DNA from: Candidatus Pacebacteria bacterium CG10_big_fil_rev_8_21_14_0_10_56_10
Lineage (GTDB): Bacteria > Patescibacteriota > Microgenomatia > UBA1400 > PJMF01
DNA: 37,637 nt
Direction of reading: 5' to 3'
NCBI GenBank assembly: GCA_002772645.1
Contig: PFDK01000010.1
Span: 109,241-146,877, forward strand
Part shown: piece by piece, positions 18,354 through 26,365 of the stretch
How the letters are laid out: each line of letters opens with the position of its first letter
Position numbering within the stretch: position 1 is the stretch's first letter
Notes under the pieces: generated by a model
The model's input: the letters and a program-made list of their open reading frames with translations, nothing else
Told to the model about the DNA's origin: nothing
Databases searched by the model: none
Translations under genes and position numbers: made by a program

Positions 18354-19607
18354 ATGCTGCTGACAGAAGCCGAAGGCAAAGCTTTGCTCCGCCAAGCAGG
18401 TTTGCACACCCCTACCGGTCTTGTCATCGAGTCACCAGCCGAGCTGGAAGCCGCCGGGGCACCGCCGGTGCCGCTGCCGGCGTACGTCAAGGCCCAAGTA
18501 CTGCATGGCAATCGGGGCCGGCAGGGCCTGGTCAAGCGGGTCAGCAACCATGCCGAACTGGCTGAAACAGTCCGAGTAATGCTAGGTCGGTCCGACCAGC
18601 ACGGCCAGTCAGTCCGCAGCCTGCTGATCGAGCCGCTAGTCGAAACCAACCAGCTTGAGTACCTTAGCCTGGGATACGACACTCGGCAGCGGCGGCTGGT
18701 AGCTCGTTACAGTCCTCAAGGCGGCCAAGGAATGGACGATCGTGGTCACAGCCTGACCATCGTGGAGCTGGAAAGCCGACGGTCGCCAACCGCCTTTCCA
18801 CCCCAACCAGAGTTACTGCCGATAGTCACCGCCCTTCACCAAGTAATAACCAGCCATGACGCCGTCCTGGTCGAGGTCAACCCGCTGGCCCAAACTGAAC
18901 AAGGCTGGGTGTGTCTTGACACCAAGGTCGAGTTGGAAGACTCGGCTTCGTTCCGACACCCAGAGTGGCAGCAGTACGGCCAGCGGTCCAACCTGGGCCG
19001 GCCGGAGACCGAGCGCGAGCGCCAGGCGCACCTGGCCAGTCGCCGCGACCACCGCGGCGTGGCCGGCGAGAGCTTTATCGAGTTTGAGGGCGGCGATATC
19101 GGGGTAATGGCCTCCGGTGGCGGCGCCTCGATCCTGGCCATGGACGCCCTGATGGCGGCCGGCCTCCGGCCGGCCAACTACACCGAGTACTCCGGCAACC
19201 CAACTCGAGAAAAAGTAGCTACCCTAGCGAAGGTGGTACTGTCGATCCCCAACCTCAAGGGCCTGTACGTAGTAGGCAGTAACGCCAACTTTACCGACAT
19301 CTACGAAACGCTGTCCGGCGTTGTTGACGGCCTGTTAGCGTCGGGCTACGCCCACCAGCCGGGGTTCGTGATGCTGGTCAGGCGTGGCGGCCCGCGCTGG
19401 CAGGAAGCGTTCGCGATGGTCAGAGAACGGCTGGCCGATACCGCCATCGCTTTTACTTTGCTCGGTCCCGAGTATCCGATCGTGGACACCGCGACAAAAC
19501 TGCGAGAAATGATGACTGCGCCAACCCAGCGCTCAGGACCGCCTCAGCGGTCAATACCAACTCCACCCTCAACATCAACACCTCCTTGCGATGGCCATTC
19601 TGATTGA
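18354..19607 (+). CDS. Citryl-CoA synthetase / ATP-citrate lyase-type ATP-grasp subunit (SucC/AclB-like)
   Basis: ATP-grasp N-terminus LLTEAEGKALLRQAGLHTPTG; DAVLVEVNPLAQTEQGWVCLDTKVELED; FEGGDIGVMASGGGASILAMDALMAAGLRPANYTEYSGNPTREKV, which resembles the AclB-type glycine-rich loop. Confidence 0.8.
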   Translation: MLLTEAEGKALLRQAGLHTPTGLVIESPAELEAAGAPPVPLPAYVKAQVLHGNRGRQGLVKRVSNHAELAETVRVMLGRSDQHGQSVRSLLIEPLVETNQLEYLSLGYDTRQRRLVARYSPQGGQGMDDRGHSLTIVELESRRSPTAFPPQPELLPIVTALHQVITSHDAVLVEVNPLAQTEQGWVCLDTKVELEDSASFRHPEWQQYGQRSNLGRPETERERQAHLASRRDHRGVAGESFIEFEGGDIGVMASGGGASILAMDALMAAGLRPANYTEYSGNPTREKVATLAKVVLSIPNLKGLYVVGSNANFTDIYETLSGVVDGLLASGYAHQPGFVMLVRRGGPRWQEAFAMVRERLADTAIAFTLLGPEYPIVDTATKLREMMTAPTQRSGPPQRSIPTPPSTSTPPCDGHSD

Positions 19608-20499
19608 CACCGCCACCACTACCCTGATCCAAGGCATGACTGGCAAAGAGGGCCAAAAGGTACTGGGCTGGATGCAGCAGACAGGCAGCAGGGTGGCGGC
19701 CGGAGTTACGCCTGGCAAGGGCGGACAGCAGGTAGCCGGCGTACCTGTGTACAACTCTGTTCCGGAGGCGCTGGACCGGCACCCCGAAATTAACTTGAGC
19801 AGTGTTTACGTCCCACCCCGGTTTGTAGCCAGCGCCGTTGACGAGGCCTTGGCGGCCGGGATCAAGACGGTCCACATTATTAGCGAAGGCGTACCCACCC
19901 GGGACACGGTGAGCCTGCTCGAGAAAGCAGACCGGCTGCAAGCCCGGCTGATCGGCCCCAGTTCGGTGGGGGTGGCCTCTCCCGGCCAGTACTATCTGGG
20001 CTCGATGGGCGGCGGCAACCCCAGCCAGTACCTGCCGCCGTCACACGATGGCGGCGGAGTGGCGGTGCTGTCCAAGAGCGGTGGCATGGCCAACACCATC
20101 GCCACCATGCTGACCGCCGCTGGTGTACCCCAAACCACCGTGGTCGGTATCGGCGGTGACCGGATAGTCGGCACCTCCTTCGCCGATCTACTGGGTGACT
20201 TGGCCACCGATCATCACACCAGGGCGGTGGTGGTCATCGGCGAGATCGGCGGTGCCTACGAAGAGGTGCTGGCCGAAGAGATGGTCGCTCAAAATTTTGC
20301 CAAACCGGTAGTGGCGTTCATCTCCGGACTGTTCGCCGAAACTTTACCCCAGGGAGCAAGTTTTGGCCACGCCGGTGCCATCGTCAGCCGGCAAGAGGGC
20401 AGTCGGGACAGTAAGATGAAAGCCCTGCGCCAAGCCGGCGCTACAGTGGTGGAGTCGCCCAGTCAGATCATCGAGCGATTAACCAACCTAGACCAATAA
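19591..20499 (+). CDS. Citryl-CoA synthetase / ATP-citrate lyase-type CoA-binding, phosphohistidine subunit (SucD-like)
   Basis: LIQGMTGKEGQKV; AAGVTPGKGGQQVAGVPVYNSVPEAL; AVLSKSGGMANTIATML; VVGIGGDRIVGTSFADLL; VVIGEIGGAYEE; phospho-His context FGHAGAIVSRQEG. Overlaps the upstream gene by 17 nt. Confidence 0.85.
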   Translation: MAILIDTATTTLIQGMTGKEGQKVLGWMQQTGSRVAAGVTPGKGGQQVAGVPVYNSVPEALDRHPEINLSSVYVPPRFVASAVDEALAAGIKTVHIISEGVPTRDTVSLLEKADRLQARLIGPSSVGVASPGQYYLGSMGGGNPSQYLPPSHDGGGVAVLSKSGGMANTIATMLTAAGVPQTTVVGIGGDRIVGTSFADLLGDLATDHHTRAVVVIGEIGGAYEEVLAEEMVAQNFAKPVVAFISGLFAETLPQGASFGHAGAIVSRQEGSRDSKMKALRQAGATVVESPSQIIERLTNLDQ

Positions 20500-20526
20500 A
20501 GACAGCTGGGCCATAATGTCATCATC

Positions 20527-21276
20527 ATGTCTCAAGACCTAACCTTCACCACTGCCATCAGTCGGCTGGGCGAACGCGGCGTCGAGGTTAGGGGGGTGCC
20601 GTTGTCAGATTTGGTAGCCGAGGCTGATTTTGTCAAAACCTTGTTCTTCCATCTGACCGGCCGCCAGCCAGTGACCGGCGAGCTCAAGCTGCTCAACGCC
20701 ATGCTGGTAGCGGCGCTTGATCACGGCGTCCAGCCGGCCTCGGGATTTGTGCCCAGAGTAGTGGCGTCTGTCGGTAACGACGTGCTGACAGCGATGGCTG
20801 CTACCTTGCTGGCACTGGGACCATACCACGGCGGTGCCGTCACCGGCGCCATGAAGGCCATGATTGAGATCAAGCACAAGGGCGAGAACGTGGAGGCGGC
20901 CTGCCGAGAACTGGTCCAAGAGTACCGCCAAGCCGGCCGGCGGGTGCCCGGCTTCGGTCACCCCCACTACACTCAAAAAGACCCGCGGGCCCAGCAGCTG
21001 TTCCACCTGGCCCACGATCACGATCTGCCGCTAGAGTACATCAATCTGGCCACCATCTTAGAAACGACGCTTGAACATCAACTGAGACGCAAGCTAGTCC
21101 TTAATATTGACGGCGCCATCGCCGCCCTTTTGTTGACAATAGGCATCGACCCGATCGCCGGCAACGCCTTGTTTGGCCTGGCCAGGGTGGCCGGCAGTAT
21201 CGCCCATATCGTGGAAGAACAAACCAGTGATGCCGGGGTACGGCGACTGAGCGATCAAGCGGTGACGTCCGGCTAA
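20527..21276 (+). CDS. Citryl-CoA lyase / short citrate synthase-family protein
   Basis: 249 aa; ISRLGERGVEVRGVPLSDLVAEADFVKTLFFHLTGRQP; LGPYHGGAVTGAMKAM; RRVPGFGHPHYTQKDPRAQQLFHLA; LVLNIDGAIAALLLTIGIDP. Short length plus adjacency to citryl-CoA-synthetase-like subunits. Confidence 0.82.
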   Translation: MSQDLTFTTAISRLGERGVEVRGVPLSDLVAEADFVKTLFFHLTGRQPVTGELKLLNAMLVAALDHGVQPASGFVPRVVASVGNDVLTAMAATLLALGPYHGGAVTGAMKAMIEIKHKGENVEAACRELVQEYRQAGRRVPGFGHPHYTQKDPRAQQLFHLAHDHDLPLEYINLATILETTLEHQLRRKLVLNIDGAIAALLLTIGIDPIAGNALFGLARVAGSIAHIVEEQTSDAGVRRLSDQAVTSG

Positions 21277-21373
21277 TCCAAGCCAAGCTCACCTAACAAG
21301 CTGGGGTAACCGGGGTAAGCCCGACCGAGGCTGACTAAACTTGAGCGACAAGACCAAAACCGGGGCGGTCAGG

Positions 21374-23074
21374 CTATTGGTGCAGCTCGGTCCCCGGGTT
21401 GAACGCCGCCCAGGCAAACCAAAAACTGCGCAGCTGGACTATCTCCTCACCGTTATCAAGGTTCCGAAACGAGATGATGCCGTCGTCGTTGCGCGCTTCG
21501 ATCTGCGCGCCGCCCAGCGTATCGTTAATGACCGTACCTTCGGTGAGTAGAGACTCCGGATAAGCTTTGGCTTGGTCGTTAACTTTGATACCGTGGACCC
21601 ACTCTTTGGGGTGAAGACGATCATCCTGATTGTTGACACTAAAGAAAATATCTTCGTTGGCCTCGTAGTTGCCGTATGGATAGCGGTCATAGTCGCGGCT
21701 GAAGCCGGTGTCGCGGGAGAGCACCAGCGCGTCGGGGAACTCCTCCTTGACCTCGCTCCAGGGGATGGTCACCAAAAAGAGCGGGTCGAGCAGTTCGTTA
21801 CGGCGGGCGGCCGGGCCGGTGATGGCTTCTCCGCTCACTTGCTGCCATAAACTGCCTTCAAAGCGGTCGTACATCACCAGATCGGAGTTGTGGAGCTTGC
21901 CGGAAACGCCAAACTCGGTGGGCGTACCGTTGACGCGCCGCTCAAAAGCAGTGGCGGTGCCACATAGCGGACAGAAGGTGACGGCGATCGGTGTTTCCAG
22001 CTCTTCCCCCTCGGCTGGCGGGAACCAGTCGTTGACGATCTCGTGCCAGTTTAAGATCCGTTGGGGATAAGCTTTGGTCTGGCCGTGGTGGGTCAGGACA
22101 AAAAGCGGGTCGTCGTCCTCAAGCCAGCTGTCGGCGTCGGTCAGACTGGTGAACTGAGGATCGTCAATAGCAGGAATACAGTCCTTAAACGGACAGCCCT
22201 GCAACAGTTCGTTCAGCGGAACCTTGGCACCGTCGGGGCTGTCTTGCAGCCGGACGTTGCGGTTGATCACCTCTTTTTCACGGTTACCTTCGATCAGTGT
22301 TGCGCCCATCATCGCTTCCTCCTCAAGATTAAGTAGTTGGTCATCGATGCCGAACCGTTCTTCAAACCGGGTAACCGGGTCAGAAATTTGGGCGGGAATG
22401 TTGTCTAGCACCCATGCCTGAAATGCCCGCTCGAAGCCGGTAGCGATCAGGATAGCGGTAATCACGATGATGTAGCCAAACCACTGGCGAACCTTGACCT
22501 GGTTTTGGCGGTACCAGCCCAGCCGGGCAGAAACGGCGCTGCCGCCGCGAGCTATGGCGTAGAGCGGGATCGAGGTACCGACCGCGTAAGTAAACATCAG
22601 CAGGAACAAGGTGGGTGAGAACGACTCCAGCGAACCCAGTGTAATTACTGTGGCAATGATCGGGCCGACGCATGGTGTCCACACAAATCCCAGCACTACT
22701 CCGGTCAGGAAGCCGCCGCCAAAGCCGCTGTTGGTGTCTGAGCGAAGTTGGTCAGGCGGCTTGAACCATCTCTCCAGCAATGCCTGGATACCTGTCCAGA
22801 TGCCCGGCACGATCATGCTCAACCCAAAGAACCCCAGAATGGCGGCGGCGGTCAGCCGCAGGGTGTCGGCCGGCACGCCCAGCAGACTGACAATGCTGGT
22901 CAACAGGGTCACGAAAAATGTGAAGCTGATGATCAGTCCCAGAATGATCCCGTGGATCCTTTGCTTTTTGCCGTCGATGCCCGAGCTCAAGATGATCGGC
23001 AAGATCGGCAAGACACAAGGCGACAGCACCGTCAAAATCCCTGATATGAAGACGATGGGGAAGAGGAAAGCCAT
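21374..23074 (-). CDS. CcdA/DsbD-type transmembrane protein fused to a DUF3179 domain
   Basis: N-terminal CcdA with both redox Cys contexts (LTVLSPCVLPILPIIL; VLGFVWTPCVGPIIATV) and multiple TMs. C-terminal DUF3179 motifs (NWHEIVND, TFCPLCGTATAFERR, GVSGKLHNSDLVMYDRFEGSLW, DTGFSRDYDRYPYGNYE, DQAKAYP). Confidence 0.9.
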   Translation of the reverse strand: MAFLFPIVFISGILTVLSPCVLPILPIILSSGIDGKKQRIHGIILGLIISFTFFVTLLTSIVSLLGVPADTLRLTAAAILGFFGLSMIVPGIWTGIQALLERWFKPPDQLRSDTNSGFGGGFLTGVVLGFVWTPCVGPIIATVITLGSLESFSPTLFLLMFTYAVGTSIPLYAIARGGSAVSARLGWYRQNQVKVRQWFGYIIVITAILIATGFERAFQAWVLDNIPAQISDPVTRFEERFGIDDQLLNLEEEAMMGATLIEGNREKEVINRNVRLQDSPDGAKVPLNELLQGCPFKDCIPAIDDPQFTSLTDADSWLEDDDPLFVLTHHGQTKAYPQRILNWHEIVNDWFPPAEGEELETPIAVTFCPLCGTATAFERRVNGTPTEFGVSGKLHNSDLVMYDRFEGSLWQQVSGEAITGPAARRNELLDPLFLVTIPWSEVKEEFPDALVLSRDTGFSRDYDRYPYGNYEANEDIFFSVNNQDDRLHPKEWVHGIKVNDQAKAYPESLLTEGTVINDTLGGAQIEARNDDGIISFRNLDNGEEIVQLRSFWFAWAAFNPGTELHQ

Positions 23075-23085
23075 TGTTATGGTGC

Positions 23086-23583
23086 TTAAATTCTTTGCAG
23101 CACTGAGTCGAGGCCGCCGCCTGACCAGCGCCGGCCGGTCGAGCCGTCTTCGTTAAGTACCACAAAACTGTGTTGGGCCACAACCCCGTGCTCTTGCTTG
23201 AGCTGCCGCTCTCGGTCAAAGTCAGTCTTGAAAATGACCACATCTTCAGGGATCTGGTCCATGTTTTTGAGAATGTCTCGCTCTGCCGACCGGCAGGTGG
23301 GACACCAGTTGGCGTGGAAGAACAAGACAGATCTCTTGCCGTCTGCCAAAGCCTGGTCCACGGCCGCGGCAGAGTAGGTCACGTAAAACTCGGTTTCATC
23401 AACTTGCGGACTGGCCTGGCTGGCCCTAGAGTTACCGCCGGAACCGTTACCGACCGCGGTGCCGGGGGTACCAGCATCAGTCGCTTGGTTAGAACAAGCC
23501 GCCAGCACCACGCCTGCTACCACTACTGCCGGCAGCAGCCACGTTCGCCCAGATAGCACCTTGATAGGAAAAGAGATTGTCAT
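23086..23583 (-). CDS. Thioredoxin-fold lipoprotein
   Basis: Signal with lipobox VVVAGVVLAACSNQ; active site SVLFFHANWCPTCRSAERDIL; FKTDFDRERQLKQEHGVVAQHSFVVLNEDG. Confidence 0.9.
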   Translation of the reverse strand: MTISFPIKVLSGRTWLLPAVVVAGVVLAACSNQATDAGTPGTAVGNGSGGNSRASQASPQVDETEFYVTYSAAAVDQALADGKRSVLFFHANWCPTCRSAERDILKNMDQIPEDVVIFKTDFDRERQLKQEHGVVAQHSFVVLNEDGSTGRRWSGGGLDSVLQRI

Positions 23584-23687
23584 CGTCAGGTTTCTGTTTC
23601 TTTCCTCTAGTATTTAAACAGAAAAGAGGGTTATTGTCTAAAACTAGCGCTCAATCAACTGTCAGCTAAGCGACGCCGCCTGGCCGG

Positions 23688-24329
23688 TCAAGCAACCAAC
23701 CGGTACTGCCTGCCCTGTTTAGTCAGCTTGCCTTCTTTGACCAAGCTGTTAATTAGCGTAGTGACAGTTTGACGGCTGGTGCCGATCATCTGGGCCAGCT
23801 CTTCATGAGTGAAAGAAACGTTTTGTTCAGCCAGAAGCTGGGTGGAGATCATTCTCAGCAAGCGCCTCAAGCGTTCCGGCACCGACTCGGCCGCCAGCGA
23901 CGAAATTCGCTCTTTCTGGATAGAGATACTCGAGTACATAGACCGGAGCAGCTTTTCTGAGACGCTGGGGTACTTGCTGACCAGCTTGAAGAACTCCTCG
24001 GTCATCATCCTGCACACCAAAGCATTCTTTTTAACCCGGGCAAAGTAGGCGATGTTTTCGCTGTCGGGCAAGTTGCCAAACACGCTGCCGTCTCCCAAGA
24101 TCTCGATGATGATCTTACGGCCGTCCTCGGTGAGCGCGTAGAGCTCGACTACGCCGTACTTGACCAAAAAGACAGAATCTTCGTCATGGACGTCCGGCAG
24201 CTCAGTGTCTTTGTCGTACTTCTTACTGCGAAAACAACTGCTAACGTACTTGAGCTCAGCTTCCGGTAAGCCTTTGAATAAATCAATCTGTTTTAAGTAC
24301 CAAAGTTGAGAATCGGCCATACTGTCCAT
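23688..24329 (-). CDS. Crp/Fnr-family transcriptional regulator
   Basis: cNMP-binding-like N-terminus (YLKQIDLFKGLPEAELKYVSSCFRSKKYDKDTEL..VFLVKYGVVELYALTEDGRKIIIEILGDGSVFGNL); HTH FTHEELAQMIGTSRQTVTTLINSLVKEGKL. Start probably near 24329/24320 rather than 24371. Confidence 0.9.
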   Translation of the reverse strand: MDSMADSQLWYLKQIDLFKGLPEAELKYVSSCFRSKKYDKDTELPDVHDEDSVFLVKYGVVELYALTEDGRKIIIEILGDGSVFGNLPDSENIAYFARVKKNALVCRMMTEEFFKLVSKYPSVSEKLLRSMYSSISIQKERISSLAAESVPERLRRLLRMISTQLLAEQNVSFTHEELAQMIGTSRQTVTTLINSLVKEGKLTKQGRQYRLVA

Positions 24330-24345
24330 GGGTACCATTTTACAC

Positions 24346-24369
24346 GGTTCGGACAGTCTATACCGAACC
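24346..24369. promoter_or_regulatory. Perfect 7-10-7 inverted repeat upstream of the Crp/Fnr gene (candidate operator)
   Basis: GGTTCGG-ACAGTCTATA-CCGAACC. Confidence 0.4.
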
Positions 24370-24373
24370 AAAA

Positions 24374-24387
24374 CTGACTGCTGTCAG
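24374..24387. promoter_or_regulatory. 5-4-5 inverted repeat in the crp/transketolase divergent intergenic region (candidate Crp/Fnr-type site)
   Basis: CTGAC-TGCT-GTCAG; same half-site spacing as FNR-type sites (TTGAT-N4-ATCAA). Confidence 0.4.
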
Positions 24388-24436
24388 CTATCGGACGATA
24401 CTTTGACGTGGCACGATTTAGCTTTACACTAGAGTT

Positions 24437-25294
24437 ATGTCTGCCGCCCGTTCAATTAAAGAACTTGCTCAAAAAGCCCAAGCTATCCGGCAGTCGATTA
24501 TCACTTCCTTAGTGGAGGCGGGCAGCGGTCACACCGCTGGCCCGCTGGGCATGGCCGACGTCTTTGCCGCCCTGTACTTCCAAGTAATGAACCACGATCC
24601 CGACAAGCCCGACTGGGATGGGCGCGACCGACTAATCCTGTCGAACGGCCACATCTGCCCAGTGCTGTACGCCGCCATGGCAGAAGCCGGTTACTTTCCT
24701 AAAAAAGAGCTTGGGACCCTGCGCCAGATTAACAGCCGGCTCCAGGGCCACCCCCATTACTGGTCCGTGCCAGGGGTAGAGAACACCAGCGGCCCACTTG
24801 GCCAGGGTTTGTCCCAAGCGTGCGGACTGGCCTACGGTCTGCGGCTGAGCAACAACCGGGCCCGAGTATACGCCATCATGGGCGACGGCGAACAGCAAGA
24901 AGGCCAAAACTGGGAGGCGTACTGGTTTGCCGGTGTCAACCGGTTGAGCAACTTGACCGCGCTGATCGACCGCAACAACATCCAGATCGATGGCTACACC
25001 GAGGACGTCTTGCCGCTCCAGCCATTCCGCCACAAGTTGGAGGCCTTCCGGTGGAACGTGCTTGACATAGACGGCCACAACCTGGGAGCTATCGTTGACG
25101 CCTGTTACCAGGCACAGGCCACCCAGCAGCAGCCCACTGCCATTATCTGCAACACCATTCCCGGTCAGGGCGTGGAGTTCATGGAGAACTTGCCTGTTTG
25201 GCACGGCCAACCGCCGGACAAAGACCAAGCACGGGAAGCGCTCCGCCAGCTGCGCACCCTGGGCGGCCGCTTGGACTGTCGGGAGCTGTCTTAA
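24437..25294 (+). CDS. Transketolase, N-terminal (TPP-binding) subunit
   Basis: EAGSGHTAGPLGMADVFAALYFQVMNHDP; DRLILSNGHICPVLYAAMAEAGYF; GPLGQGLSQACGLAYGLRL; AIMGDGEQQEGQNWEA; DRNNIQIDGYTEDV. Confidence 0.95.
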   Translation: MSAARSIKELAQKAQAIRQSIITSLVEAGSGHTAGPLGMADVFAALYFQVMNHDPDKPDWDGRDRLILSNGHICPVLYAAMAEAGYFPKKELGTLRQINSRLQGHPHYWSVPGVENTSGPLGQGLSQACGLAYGLRLSNNRARVYAIMGDGEQQEGQNWEAYWFAGVNRLSNLTALIDRNNIQIDGYTEDVLPLQPFRHKLEAFRWNVLDIDGHNLGAIVDACYQAQATQQQPTAIICNTIPGQGVEFMENLPVWHGQPPDKDQAREALRQLRTLGGRLDCRELS

Positions 25295-25361
25295 AGTAGG
25301 CAAAAAGTAAAGAGCAACGACAGATAATTAACTTCAAGGAGTAAACAAGAATCACTACACT

Positions 25362-26357
25362 ATGAGCGACCAGCCACTCAAGCTCAACGATTACCAGCGC
25401 CAGCCTGAACTAACTTCAACTCGGGATGGTTTTGGTCGCGGCTTGGTGGACACGGCCAAAGCTGACGACCGGGTAGTCGGCCTGTGCGCCGACCTGACCG
25501 AGTCGGTCCGCTTTCAGTGGTTCAAAGAGGCGTTCCCCGAACGGTTCATCGAGGTGGGCATTGCCGAGCAGAACCTAATGGGGTTGGCGGCTGGTCTGGC
25601 ACTGGCCGGCCGGGTGCCGTTCGCCGGCAGTTACGCCGCTTTCAGCCCCTGCCGGAACTTTGACCAACTGCGCGTCTCAGTTTGTTACTCTAACTTGAAT
25701 GTTAAAGCGGTGGGCGGTCACGCCGGCTTGACAGTCGGTCCCGATGGTGCCACTCACCAGGCTTTGGAAGACATCGCCATCACCCGGGCCCTGCCGAACC
25801 TGACGGTGATCGTACCCTGCGACGATCGTCAAGCGTACCGAGCCACCTTAACCATGGCCCAAGAAAAAGGGCCGATGTACCTGCGGCTATCCCGGGAAAA
25901 GACGCCGCGGCTGACCGGGCCGCACACCCCGTTTGAGCTAGGCCGCGGCCAGCTGTTCCGAGCAGGCGGCGATGTCACCCTGGTGGGCACCGGTATCATG
26001 ACGGTGGCGGCTTTACGGGCCGCCGACGAGTTAGCCAAGCTTAGTATTTCGGCCCGGGTCATCAACATCCACACCATCAAACCAATTGACCAGCAGCTGA
26101 TCACTCAGGCCGCCCGGGAAACCGGCGCGCTGGTCACTGCCGAAGAACACCAGCTCCACGGCGGACTGGGCGGAGCAGTGGCCGAAGTGCTGGCCGAGCG
26201 GTGGCCGGTGCCGCTGGAGCGAGTGGCCGTCCAAGACACCTTTGGCGAATCGGGGCCTGCCCAAGAGCTGCTCAAAAAGTATGGCCTGACCAGCCAAGAC
26301 ATCGTCAAGGCTGCCCAAAAAGTAATCAAGCGCAAAAACAGTAAAAGTGAGGTGTAG
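25362..26357 (+). CDS. Transketolase, C-terminal subunit
   Basis: LCADLTESVRFQWFKEAFPERFIEVGIAEQNLMGLAAGLALAGRVPFAGSYAAF; GGHAGLTVGPDGATHQALEDIAITRALPNLTVIVPCD; GPMYLRLSREKTP; TAEEHQLHGGLGGAVAEVLAE. Confidence 0.95.
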   Translation: MSDQPLKLNDYQRQPELTSTRDGFGRGLVDTAKADDRVVGLCADLTESVRFQWFKEAFPERFIEVGIAEQNLMGLAAGLALAGRVPFAGSYAAFSPCRNFDQLRVSVCYSNLNVKAVGGHAGLTVGPDGATHQALEDIAITRALPNLTVIVPCDDRQAYRATLTMAQEKGPMYLRLSREKTPRLTGPHTPFELGRGQLFRAGGDVTLVGTGIMTVAALRAADELAKLSISARVINIHTIKPIDQQLITQAARETGALVTAEEHQLHGGLGGAVAEVLAERWPVPLERVAVQDTFGESGPAQELLKKYGLTSQDIVKAAQKVIKRKNSKSEV

Positions 26358-26365
26358 CAACCCAC

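Noticed and set aside
18354-20499. Plain TCA-cycle succinyl-CoA synthetase (sucCD)
   Set aside because: Adjacent citrate-synthase-family gene and ACL-like motifs (ASGGGAS, SKSGGMANTI, FGHAGA) favour citryl-CoA synthetase; not fully excluded without phylogeny.
24632-25303. 223-aa minus-strand ORF
   Set aside because: Antisense to the transketolase N-terminal gene; no recognisable domain.
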